DNA from: Dendrocalamus latiflorus
Taxonomy: Eukaryota; Streptophyta; Magnoliopsida; Poales; Poaceae
Length of the DNA stretch: 64,000 nucleotides
Assembly (NCBI GenBank): GCA_017311315.1
Contig: CM029647.1
Coordinates: 3,232,576-3,296,575, forward strand
Reading direction: 5' to 3'
In this document: piece by piece, positions 12,003 to 23,646 of the stretch
How positions within the stretch are numbered: the first letter of the stretch is position 1
Layout of the letters: every line of letters begins with the position of its first letter
Translations under genes and position numbers: made by a program
The notes under the pieces: generated by a model
What the model saw: the letters and a program-made list of their open reading frames with translations, nothing else
Database searches by the model: none
What the model was told of the DNA's origin: nothing

Positions 12003-15000
12003 AGAGAAGCCTTGGAGCGTAGTGGCTTAGGGAGAGAGAGAAGAGGGGAATTCATTAACGAACCAGTGGCCTTTTGGAAGAAAATTCAATTGGTGAAAAT
12101 GAGGCGAGAGGGAGGGGCGGAGGAGCCTTTGGAGCAATGTGGAGCACACAAGGCCACCACCAGGCACCAGCTACACAAAACAAATCTGGCCATTACTCCT
12201 CGCTAGTGGCACTGGCACCCACTAATACACGCATAGATACATACACACATGTAAAGTGCTGGAAATAGCTGTGATCAACCTCAATTAATTAATTTGGTCC
12301 ACGGTAGAACTAGGGTTTGTTTAGAAATACAGAAATTTCATTTGAAATTATATATATATACACACACACACACTAGTTATGTTTGGTTTCTTAATTTGCT
12401 CACCCTTCCTGTGTTGACCTTAGGTAAGCATCTCTTGAAGAGAGCCAATAATTTTACCGATCCAAATTAAGCGAGTGTGAGCAGAAGAAACAAGCATGCG
12501 AAATAAGACGCTTCAGAACAAAAGGTACGACAAAGCATACTCCATGATCCATATGGGGTACTCACCGTGTATATTATATGTAGAATTCTGGTTGGCGATG
12601 GAGATCGAGGTGCAAGGAACGAGACAAGGGGTGACGAGTGATTAGGTGATGGCGGTGAGGATCCCGAGGCAACGTAATGCTGGGACAAACGGGGTTGTTT
12701 GGAGGGGCGTTCCGGCCGGGGGCGCAGCGCAACAGCACACGGCTGCGTTTTCCTTGTCGGGGGCTGCGCGCGCGCGCCCGTCGTTAGTCGCCTTCGTGCG
12801 TGCAGGCGCCACGCCCTACCCCACCGCCGGCGTTCTGCCCACTCTCCGAGGGTTTTTACGGCCGGGGGCGTGTAATACCAGTGGTGCTAGATCACGAGCG
12901 CGGCTATATCAGCGTGTCTGAGATTGCGCGTGCCGCTTCTTGATGCGTCTAGCTTCGAGTAATTGTCAGGATTAATATGAATATATATTAACTTATTTTT
13001 AGCTTATGGCTGATGGTTTATATATAGCTTTTTTTTTGAAGAAAAAAATGGAATGTTTCTTCGTTACCTTTTCAAAGCAACTTTTCGGAATAGCTTTTTC
13101 GAAACGGCTTATCAAAAGAGTTAGCTATAGTCAAACAAACCCACCCATAGAACACTTATGTTTGGTATAAAACAGTGGCGGGCAATGCCACCAACAAGCC
13201 TTGCTTCCGAGGTGGAACACGGCAGAGAAGTATGGGTCGCTGGCTGCTCTACTTACTCTTCTTTCTTCCAATTCAAAACTCTTCCACATGCATATGCATG
13301 TCTAAATTGAGTGGATGCTCGGGTAGATTGAAAGATGGGGAATCCAAAAATCATACATGCAAGAATTGCTTTGGTATTTGATTTGTGTATTTGGGGAGAA
13401 TGCGGTTGGAGTGAAGAGCTTGGGGAAAGAAACGATGAGAGACAGAGAGAGAGATAGAGCTACAGATTTTTCTTTTGAAAAGATGAGGATGTGTACGTAG
13501 TTATTAGAATGGGGCATCCGTTGTCGAGCCACCTGTTCGGACGTCAGGCTAGTATCATTTCCGTAATAAATATTGTTCTTGTGAGAAACAATTCAGTTCC
13601 CTCGGGAATTTGGAAATACCATTCCAAATAGTGCTTTTAGAGTGATCTAGCTAGTGACGATTTTATTGTTGGAAAAATACTCAAAACCTGCAAGTTGTTA
13701 AGTACATTTCCTCTTTGTTTGTTTGGTCGTCCCAAATATAATACCTTTCGGCAACACTGTCCATCATTTGTTGTAGTCTTGCTCGTATTCAGAACCCATT
13801 TTTCATAGAAACGGAGACATTACTGTTTGGGATAGACTGTGTGCTAGAAATCTTTACCAGAAATTAATACTACTCCGTGTAGGGACAATAATTAGTATTA
13901 CATTCTAAGCTTGTTGATTAGCAGAAATATCTCTCTGTTTTACACTACATCTACACAAACATACCCCTGTTTTCCCCCATCTTATAACTATATGTTCATA
14001 TCTATGCTTTTGCCTTTTTTTAAATAAAAAAAAAACGAATTTGCACACGAAGCATGCCCATTGGCGTTGTCGGTAAAGTTTTAGTCTGTCAATAAGATTG
14101 AGAAGATCAAGAACTTGTATGATAGCTCAACGGTTAAGATAAACTTCTCTCTACAGGCGGGTCTTATTTCCACTGAGAGATACATACACTAATTTTATTC
14201 TGAGGGATGGCAAGCTCTCGTTTTCTAGCTTCAATTTCACAAACGAGAGGAGAAGAAAGACAAACTGTCAGGTAAACTATGTGCTACATTTGTTTTTCAT
14301 ATTGTTCTTATCCATTCGACAAATTACAACCGTACAAACTGAGGAAAATTCTAAAATTGTTGGGAGGATAAGTTAGTCGCCGCGCGTGAAATGTCCAAAG
14401 AACAAATTAAAACTGCCATGGACGGTTGTCCGAGCTCTTGTCTTAACATGCAATGAGATGGGTGATAGGATGTAACCGGGTCCCACTGTGAGATCTCACC
14501 TCCATTTTAATATACACGTCGAATGATTGGACTCCGTGGAGTTAATTTATAATTAACCTTATAACTTTTCTTCTGTTTTTTTCTTTTACTTACAAGATAG
14601 AATAGAAGAGCTAGCCCAGCTCTAAATTAATGAATATAAGACAGTATGATCGGACATACTATAGTTTTTCATCTTTATTTATACCTTTTTTTTGTTTACA
14701 AGAGCTAGCTTTGAAATTCACTACAAGGTTGAGAACAATTTTGAATTGAACATCATTAATAAAAACAAGAAGAAATGCTAAACAAACTGTAAGCAATGAG
14801 AGCGACAATATAGCCATAAGAGTCCAACACGTTTTTCAGATCATACAGTAAAATGTGATGTGAAAAAATTAAGTTGATATATATAAACACTGAGAATAAA
14901 AAAGACAGAACTAGCAAGAATTATTAAAAACCTAAAACTATTTATTTAAAAATAGATTAATCCAAAAAATAAACAATCTAAAAAATAAATCACACAAAAA

Positions 15001-15474
15001 TAATAAATTGGCAGATAAAAAAAATACAACTGTGCTTAACTCAATTTACATATCACCTTTGCAAAATTATTTTTTTTTCATTTCGAAGTCAATTATTTCA
15101 AGTCTTTTTTTATATAATTAAGCTTTGCAAAAGCTTGCATTGACAAGGCAATCAAGTTCAACAGCAGGGGAGAAACAATGGCACATACATGCCATTGTTC
15201 CTTTGCACTCAACAATAATTCTAACCAACTGCATTGCGACAGCAAACCTGTCACCAAACAACAGTACGCCAGGCTAATGATAGAAAAATGCACAGGGTTG
15301 CATGGTTGTTTTGGAGGTATCCCTTGTCCAATATGGAGAGCTAGTAGAGTACCTCCTATGGGCTCTCTAGCCCTAGGCGACCTCAACGCTTGCAGCCATC
15401 CAGCTGAAAAGAGAAGGAATCTTTACATGTTGGAATAGCAAAAAAACAAGTCATCAACAACAACACTCCTACGT
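12003..15474. other. Upstream region of GA3ox, no gene
   Basis: Holds (TA)n(CA)n near 12351-12373 and a GC-rich island at about 12650-12910. A MITE-like AT-rich stretch spans about 12980-13140. A tRNA-like degenerate motif ('atagctcaacggttaaga', about 14121) resembles a Pol III box A and could be a SINE relic. Frames at 12646-12921 and 13302-13532 are not recognisable proteins. Regulatory sequence for GA3ox would lie at the left of this block. Confidence 0.4.
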
Positions 15475-15688
15475 ACTTCCTCTGTTTACAAAATAGACTA
15501 TTAATATATATTAAAATATATAAAATGACTACATAAAAATAATATTATTAAATTTATCTTACAAAATTCTTTTGTAATATATATTTTTTTTATTTTGCAG
15601 GTATACTATGATAATAAATTATAATTAAAGCCTTGTATCGGAGATCGTAAAAAAATAAAAAACACCTATATTTATGGACGGAGGAAGT
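15475..15688. mobile_element. Stowaway-like MITE
   Basis: Terminal inverted repeats are ACTTCCTCTGTTTACA on the left and, read inverted, ACTTCCTCCGTCCATA on the right. This is the CTCCCTCCGT end type of rice Stowaway MITEs. The 214-bp interior is AT-rich with no coding potential. The TA target duplication expected for Stowaway is not preserved at both sides. Confidence 0.65.
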
Positions 15689-16410
15689 TCCAATTTGTTT
15701 ACTATTCATTGACCTCGGTTAGTGGCCTATGTTAACATATGTGATAAGAATTAACTAAAAGGCTTTCGTTTTTCTGAAGGCTCGTCAATTTACTAATTAA
15801 TCGGGGCCCTTTTTGTTTTGTGATGTTGATCTTTTGGAATATTCCCAGAGTAAACAGAAACGATTGCATTATTTTGCATGGAACCAAGGTTGTAAAGTGA
15901 TGCTGAGAGACCATTAATATTTGTCACACACGCACGGCGACAAGAAAAGATTTGCTTTGTCTCATCACACGTCCTCACATTAGCTTAGCTTCTTTTTCTT
16001 TGGTAGACACATTAGCTTAGCTAATGGCTTTTGTTTTGTGTTTGTGGTTTAAGCATGTAGTGGCAAAAAAAGCTTGTTAGTGGGGTTCGTTAGCTCAGTT
16101 CAAAATTACTTCAATTATACTGGTTAATTGATTAAACATTGAAATAGTTGATTTCGAATGAATTTAAATCTTGCTTACATCGGCTTGGCTCGTTAGTTCA
16201 TTTCTAAAAATACTTTTAAATTATACGTAAAATAATATTAAATCAAATCATGTTAATTTTAGAAAAAAAAACTCAATAAGACGAGTACTAGGCTCGATGT
16301 TCACCCTACATGTAGTATTACCAACCAGTACCTAAATTAACGACCTCTCATAGCTAACGAAATAGCTTGCTTGAAGGGGCAAACGCTAACTAACTATCCC
16401 AGGACACACG

Positions 16411-16754
16411 TATTCCCTCTGGTCCATTTTATAAGGTGTATTTTGACCTGGCATAAAGATTGAAATGATTTAAGATCGACAAACCACACAAGAGAATCTC
16501 TGTTACCCTTCCATCGAATTTTATGTAAAGATCAGGGAATAAAGTTTATGTGGTTGGTCATACGCAAATGTTTTAGAAAGAGAATGAAATGACGTGGGAA
16601 AAAAAAGAGAGAAAATAGCGTTAAATATATAATCACATGCTCACCTTATTTTAGGACAGGATTAAAAAAAACTTATACGTTTCCTTGCAAAGAAAAGAAA
16701 AGAAAAAAAAGAAAAACTTATACGTTTCCTTATAAAAGGGGGCGGAGGAAATAC
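16411..16754. mobile_element. Stowaway-like MITE with internal duplication
   Basis: The left end is TATTCCCTCTGGTCCA and the inverted right end is TATTTCCTCCGCCCCC, again the Stowaway terminus, flanked by TA. Near the right end the sequence 'acttatacgtttcctt' occurs twice (about 16671 and 16714) around an A/G-rich run. This suggests a small internal duplication. Confidence 0.6.
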
Positions 16755-19337
16755 TAATATACTATAGTACTGCACTAATTAAGAGCACGTGATTGCTTGA
16801 TTAATCGATCTGTTAGGGGCCAAACTAATGGAGTATTAATTTGGTTGGTAATTAATCAGCATCCGGATCCAAGGCGCTGTGCTGGCTGTGGATGCGCCGT
16901 GCAATATATAATTAAAACAGTTGTGATCGATGATGGATGCTGCAGCTAGCAGCGACGTCGTTTCTGATATGCCCAAACAGTGGCTATAGTGCATGGACTA
17001 CGTGGCCTATATCTAATCTACGTATCTTCCTTTCCCTTTAATACCCCCTCTGTAAAGCTTATCCTATCCCTATCAATGGCGGATCAAGGAATTGCTTGAC
17101 GTTGTCGGGTGGAATAATGCAAGATTTGTTTTAGTCAACCATTTATCTTTCCTTCTTTTAGCTAAAGAATATCTCAAACCTACCAGGTGAGTTGACACCA
17201 TAAGTTGTAGTACCACTCAGCCACTAATGTCCCGCACCTATATATGTTTGCGGTAGAAAAGGACCAAACCCAAATCCATCCTAGTGGGTGAAATAAGTGA
17301 GGTACCGTTCTTTTAGGCTATGACGGTTTTAGTTGCGGCTGGTAGATCTTATAAATAGTATCGGTTGATAGAAGTCAAAGCTAAAAATCGGTTAAAGACT
17401 CGAAAAGAACGGCCGGACTCTCCAGCAGATGTCTAGATGGTGGTGCTATCTTAGCAGCAAACTAATTGGGTTATAATTTTGTGGCAAATTCACGGCCATT
17501 TTGCATGCCATATGGAATTAATATTAGTTTGAAAAGACGGCATTTCTCGATCGGTTATCTACATGGCTTGTTAAGCATAACATCGACCATGCTAAGTGAT
17601 GATATTGATTCCTGCTGCTTCTTGGAGTGTAGCAGGATAAGCAACTAGCATACAAGATAGGCTTTTAGGGTAAGCTAGATCGAGGCGACATACATGCATG
17701 AAAATTCATGCAACAACAAGATCGAGCACCACTTTCGATTGGGTCGCTGCTTTTTTTTTTCTTCCTTCGCATCGCGTCGTCGGATCTTGCCACTTATCAC
17801 CGCGTCCTTGGTCTGGCTAGGCTCCAATGCTGGTAGGGTGACTAGATGAATCACTGAAAGGTCACTACACCACTAGCAACACACGCACACCATAGCACAA
17901 CACAACATGCAGCATGACAAGCTCTACCATACAGAGCTAGCTAGCCTTTGCATGGCACATCCATGTCCTATGTAGCTATAGATTAGTACGTAGTATAGGA
18001 GTATATATGGAAGCCAATTCCATCTCTTTCTTTTGTTCTGAGAATCGAAGCCAATTATTCCATCTCGCTTGCTTGTTAGATAGAGCGACTTGAGTCTGAG
18101 TCTGGCTGTCGATCTGATAATTCTCACGTTGAGAGGGAAAAAAACAAAGAGTAAGAAAAGAGTAAAACAAATCCTTCTAGAATGGTGACCCAGCTAGCTA
18201 TCATAAGCATAATTTTGATGGGTAACACATCTTCTATCATGAAATATCATTTGTCCTCTTCCTCCCGTCCTCTCCCTATCAAGCCGATACTATATATATA
18301 TCACTACGACGAGCCGGTGGTCCTTAGTTATAATATATATCCGAGGAGACTGTGCTTATGAAAAACCATAAAAAGAAAGCGAAGAGAGAAAAAAAAAACC
18401 ATCTCAGAAGAACCTGTTGGTACGCGTAGCAGCGCTCCCTAGCTGAGGTGTGAGCTTGCCACTGGAGCCGTACGTTGGACGTGCTCCGTTAGCATCCTTT
18501 CATGGATTCCTTGTTTGATTGACTGCTCCATCTTTAGTTACACATGGTTCAATCATGCTAGCTAAAGCAGGACATCTATGACGACGAACCATATCCCAGG
18601 GCAATTAATCGATCGACCAGCTAGTAGTACTAGCAAAGAGATCGAATGCATTGCATCGCATACAACCTGATGAGTCCTAAATGGAGGCTCACCATGTGCG
18701 CATTCCAAGCCCCAACACATACTGTCTAGGGACATTGTCAGGCCAGGGTCGGCCAAATATGACAAGCAAAAACGGAATTAGGAGGCTTGTCTTCCATGTG
18801 GATGGCACATGATGTGGGGGAAACCTACCTAAAAATTACAGCGCATAAACAGTGTCAAAATATGAGTAGGATTGTCTACCTTTGCTCTGAATTGAACACC
18901 TTGTTTCAATCAACTGGTCCGGTTGATGCGTGCAACTCAACAACCATGCATATCAAAATATTTATCATGTGATCGAAATTGGCGATGCATGCATACGCAC
19001 AAGTATGGGCAGCGCACTATCTACACTAGATAGATAACCATGGTCCATGGAGCAAACTCTCACTAATGGAAGTATTTGTACATATGTTGCACTTGCATAC
19101 ATATAGGGTGTTTAACCACTAGGAAACATTAGGACAAAGTGTGTGAGGGTGGTGGGTGGTGAGGGGTTATGTGATGTCCCTTGGTGAGGTTGTGAGGGTG
19201 CTGGTTGTAGCTACAAAGGAGAATAGGGAGGGGATGGAGAGTAGTGTCTCCTAGCTGACAGGACTACCAGCACTGAGAGCTTAGTGGAAAAGCATGGCAT
19301 GCATATATGCAGCACATGGACAATGTTATGCAAGAGT
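16755..19337. other. Intergenic, small MITE only
   Basis: Apart from the MITE at 17305-17412 I see no gene. Frames of 60-67 codons (17466-17648, 17924-18127, 18562-18765, 18787-18972) are isolated, unrelated to known families and unsupported by splice context. The stretch 19130-19215 is G/T-rich with repeated 'gtggtgagggt' units. Confidence 0.45.
17305..17412. mobile_element. Short MITE with perfect 10-bp inverted ends
   Basis: CCGTTCTTTT at 17305-17314 is exactly inverted as AAAAGAACGG at 17403-17412, enclosing 88 bp of non-coding sequence. The size and end type fit a miniature hAT- or Mutator-like element. The target duplication is not clear (ggta on the left, ccgg on the right). Confidence 0.5.
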
Positions 19338-20409
19338 CACTAATATAGAAAAGCTCATCACAAACAGTTCAAAAACATCACCGTGGACGGTTTTTGAAAT
19401 GTCTATGCTTATGGGTCTGTAATACCATAAGTGCATTACGGACGATTTTTGAACCGTCTGTGATACAATTATCACAGACAGTTCTATTTAGGAACTATCT
19501 GTGATAACGATTATTACAAACGATTCTTATCACGAACAATCTATGATAGTATATTATCACATACAGTTCTTACTATAAACCGTCTGTGATAGTATATTAT
19601 CATAGACGGTTCCTAAATAGAACTGTCTGTGATAAGTTTCGACTGAACTCAAGAATAGGCCTCATTCAGTTCATCAACATTCTTTGATTGCGCTGTTTAC
19701 GCTAATTGTGCTATAAATCAGTGCAATCAGAGAATGCAGATGAACCAAAGCAGACCTATTTATGATAACAAGATCATCCTAGCCATTCCCATCCAAGCAT
19801 CATATGCAAGAACTAAGGCATCAACAAATGATTTTCACATGCATCATATCCATCCAAGCATTAAGGAAGAGAAGGGAGGGGATCGGATGGAGGTATGAAC
19901 AAAGTACTGGCACCGATAAAGAAGAGGAGGCGGCAGTGTCACCGTTGTGTCACGACGGTGACATTGCAGAAGGCACTCTTATGACAAGAGTGCCTTTTGC
20001 AGTGAACCATGGCGTCACAATCGGACGCGGAGGAGCTCGGTGGAGACGATCGGCGCTTCAATCAACGATTTGGAGGTATTTGGGGGAGGCGTGTGGGGGA
20101 GGCATATATAAGGACATTTGGGTAGTAGAACCGAGAGGTCGTGACACTTCAGTTTGAAAGTTTGAATAGGGGGGCAGCAAAATATCACAGGCGGTTTTTA
20201 ATACAAATCGTTTGTGATGAGGTAATATCACAGACGGTTTTTAATATAAACCTGTTCTTGGTAAGAATCGTCTATGAAGTATGAACCATCTGTGACATTT
20301 CTCTTCACAGACGGTTTGTATTAAAACCGTATATGATTGTACTTAATACTGACAGTTTTGGTTAACCGTCTGTGATGAGGCGTTTAGTATAGTTTATTTT
20401 ATAGTAGTG
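19338..20409. mobile_element. Complete non-autonomous CACTA (En/Spm) element
   Basis: Begins CACTAATATAGAAAAG and ends ...TATAGTAGTG, inverted CACTACTATAAAATA. It is flanked by a perfect 3-bp target duplication AGT (19335-19337 and 20410-20412), the CACTA hallmark. Subterminal zones (about 19355-19640 and 20185-20390) carry many direct and inverted copies of a motif near 'atcacagacggtt', the presumed transposase-binding repeats. The interior has one frame (19804-20157, 117 codons) with no recognisable transposase, so movement would need enzyme from elsewhere. Two tandem hairpins lie inside at 19933-20000. Confidence 0.88.
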
Positions 20410-20412
20410 AGT

Positions 20413-23371
20413 TAGGCACCGGAAAATTTAGTTATATTCTTCAGTATTAGAACCGCTCATATAGGACAAGAAAACACAAATTAGCTTTATGTATATCTAG
20501 CTAGGATCCCTCTGCTTAACAAAAAAGAGAAAACCGGCTTTATTGTTTTTCAAGAACCATCGATCAAAGACAGGACGGTTGGTTGAAAATTTAGGTGATC
20601 GGTGTGAAAGAAAGCAGCCATGATCGATATGTCTATGAATCTGTGCTACTTATCATGATGAAATCCTTGAGGAATGTCTATCTAAAGCATTTTAATTTCC
20701 CTTGACCTCCTTTTGCATCGTACTGTAGTGTAGACTAGTCAAATTTTAGCATAAAAATTAATTCGGTGCATTTTTTAATGGAAATTTGTGTTTGTGCCAA
20801 TATTTCGTATTTCTTTAGCAAATTTTTTCTAGTGCATATATAGTATAAAATACCTTGAGATGCCTAGTTTGACTGATTTTGTAAATTTGTTGATAAATAA
20901 TGACACATTATTTTCAAAATTGATCATTTTATAAATCAATGTTCGAAGCTTCCAATTAGTTTCTGGGCAATATAGCCAAAGTCCAACTTCAGAATGATTA
21001 AATGATTCGGGCACACACAGTACCATATATTAATTTGATTTGTATTCAATTTTTTTAGATAATTAGCTATGTACCAACACAAAGAGGTATACATTGAAAA
21101 ATACCATCCAATGGGAGAGGATGACATGTGTGACACATTAGATTGTATTTTCTAACTCGGTGACAACTCATTAGCCTCATCAATCTACTAGAGGCCCGCA
21201 AGAAAATATTAGAAGAGGACTAACCACGATAACCCTACATCAAATGCATCACAGAATCATTGCTTCTTTTTTGGACGAGAAATAAAAATATAACTTTTTT
21301 AGGCAACAAAAAATTAAAGATATAAAAATCTGGTTAATAGTAGTGACTAAATCCTAAGTTAAAATCCTCATCAATCGCAATCAAGGCCATTGTACGGAGG
21401 GGGCAAAATGACATGCTCAATTTGCCAAGTGTCCCATTTGTCACGTCTGCTACTCGCTTGTGTCCACTGATTCATCCATATAGGCCAAACCATGCTTCAT
21501 GTTTGTATAAACAGCCTCCATCAACCTTATCCCCTTGTAGCTTCTTCATCCAGCAGGGGTCCCATAAGCCCAAGTGTGATTCTCCTTTTATTTTCTTTTC
21601 TGCTACCACAAGCACTGGACAAAGGAACACGATGCAATCGCCAAATCTTAGCTAAAATACGATGTGAATTAATCACTGCTTAATAGGGATAAAAGCAGAT
21701 GCGATAATGTCTTAATGCTGTCTGAGCATCTACATATCCCCCAGATCTCAGAGGTGGTGGGAGTGAGTGGTTAAGAGTATGCGATGATGACTTGTTTGTT
21801 CGTTCCTATATATATATAGAGAGAAATGGTTCTATACTTGTATGAGTATATACTCCTACTTATCAAATACCACTTAAACGAATAAGTTATACCTCTTTAT
21901 CCTTTTAAACATAATGTATTAATGATAATAAGATACTCTAAAGTGAGTTTTATGAAAATTTTTATCAAAATCTACTTTTTATAGCATAATATATGTATAT
22001 TCTTTTTATATATAGAATAGGGTATATAGCAAAAATAAAATGCTCCGATGAATTTTTTTCAACCGTATCGTATTGGAGTATCTTAGAATTAGTATTTAAG
22101 TATACCATAAATGATAAAGTGGTATAACATTTTTGTTTGTATAGTATATTGAAAGTGGGAGTATGTACTCCCGGGGTACAAAAATGCTACATATGTGTGT
22201 GTGTGTGGAGGATATATAGTGTAAATGAACTATTCAGTGGTAACATGTAAACGCGAATGTTGACCGTTCAATCTATCCCAAACGGCCCAGATCTGAATGT
22301 TGACCGTTCAATCTATCCCCTTTATTTTTTTTGCACCACGCCCCTCCTTGCCGCTCCCTCCACTGCCTCCCTCTCCACCAGCCTTGTGCTGCCCCCTCTG
22401 GCCTCCCTCGACGTTGCCCCTGCCTCCCCCGGTGTCCATAAGGTGTAATTACACTCGGGTGTAGAAAAAAGGCTTTTATATATATTGCTTTTAGATGCGT
22501 GCAAGTACAATGATATATAATATATCACGTAAATATGTTATCATTTATTAATTTGAAAAGGCATCGACTTGAAAAGGAATTTATTGATTTAGCATGCTGA
22601 ATCAATCATGGATAAAAAGTTTTAATCATAAAATCTGAACACCATAGTGCTCCTATTTTAAAATGCTTTAGTACACTCGGGAGTATGTACTCCTGGTTCT
22701 ATCCGACGATCATCGGCCTGCCTTCAACGAGATGGGTCTCGTAAGTCTTTAGCGGGTTGAATGCAACGGATCTGTTTTATTTATCGAAAATAATTAATGC
22801 GAAAAAATCATCCTATTTTGATGGGACTCCACCGAAGCAAACACTGGCATTTCTGTTTAACGCGTCCATATGCTCGTCGCAATAGGTATTCAAAGAGGTG
22901 GCTGTCCCAGGCACTAGATGCATGGTAGGCGGCGGCGCCGCCCGAACGGCACCACAACGACGGCACATACCTCCTCCCAACCGGTGACCATTGGAAACTT
23001 CAACTCTAGCTGCAGCACCAGGTGATCGCTCCATTCCCATGATAGGTACTTGATATGCAAATTAATTACCTGGGCCTCCTCTTGTAACTCAAGATGCATG
23101 CAGTGTTCTTGGTTAATTTGAGTCCCACCGTGTGATGCTTATCAGATTGCAACAACAAAAAAGTTATATGATGACATCTGGTACAACTTTTTAGTAATTA
23201 GGTATATGTCTACTTATATTGATTGTTTTAATCAGAGCATCTCATCAAATTTCATCTAATTCATGGGATGTTTTGAGTTTATGCTTTTCCAGGAGGTTAG
23301 ATCTACATTCTTCTTGCGGTCCATGCAACAAACGGCCACCATGTCGGTAGATCACGACCATGAGGCATTAA
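20413..23371. other. Intergenic, repeat debris
   Basis: AT-rich. It contains palindromic 'gagtatatactcc' motifs (near 21846, 22158 and 22679) and a GT run (about 22195-22207). The 24-bp segment 'aatgttgaccgttcaatc...' is repeated 41 bases apart (22256 and 22297). Frames at 21413-21683, 22257-22448 and 22813-23099 look non-coding. Confidence 0.4.
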
Positions 23372-23646
23372 GGTGCCGCTTGATTAGACTGGAAAAAGTG
23401 ACTTATGACTGAAATTTTAGTGTAGCTGGTTAAAATTACACTGTAACTGATGGTGGTTTATTTGGTCTAACTAAATTTAAAAAATTAAAAATAGAAAAAA
23501 CATGTTAGCCCATCATGGACAATGCAAACGACTATAGAAAAAACCGGCAAAAAACTCAAAAAAGCTAAAGTAAGAAAAAAAACGAAATTTATAAATAATG
23601 AAAAATAAGCTAGAAACCAGAAGTTCAAACTGAAATGAACAGAGGC
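23372..23646 (+). mobile_element. MITE-like element, family A copy 2
   Basis: Carries the family A interior blocks in order ('cttatgactgaaatttt', 'taaaattacact', 'actaaatttaaaaaatt', 'ccggcaaaaaactc', 'cgaaatttataaataatg'). The ends are decayed (gccgcttgattagac and atgaacagaggc) compared with the copy at 47294. It is identified by interior similarity rather than by terminal repeats. Confidence 0.55.
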
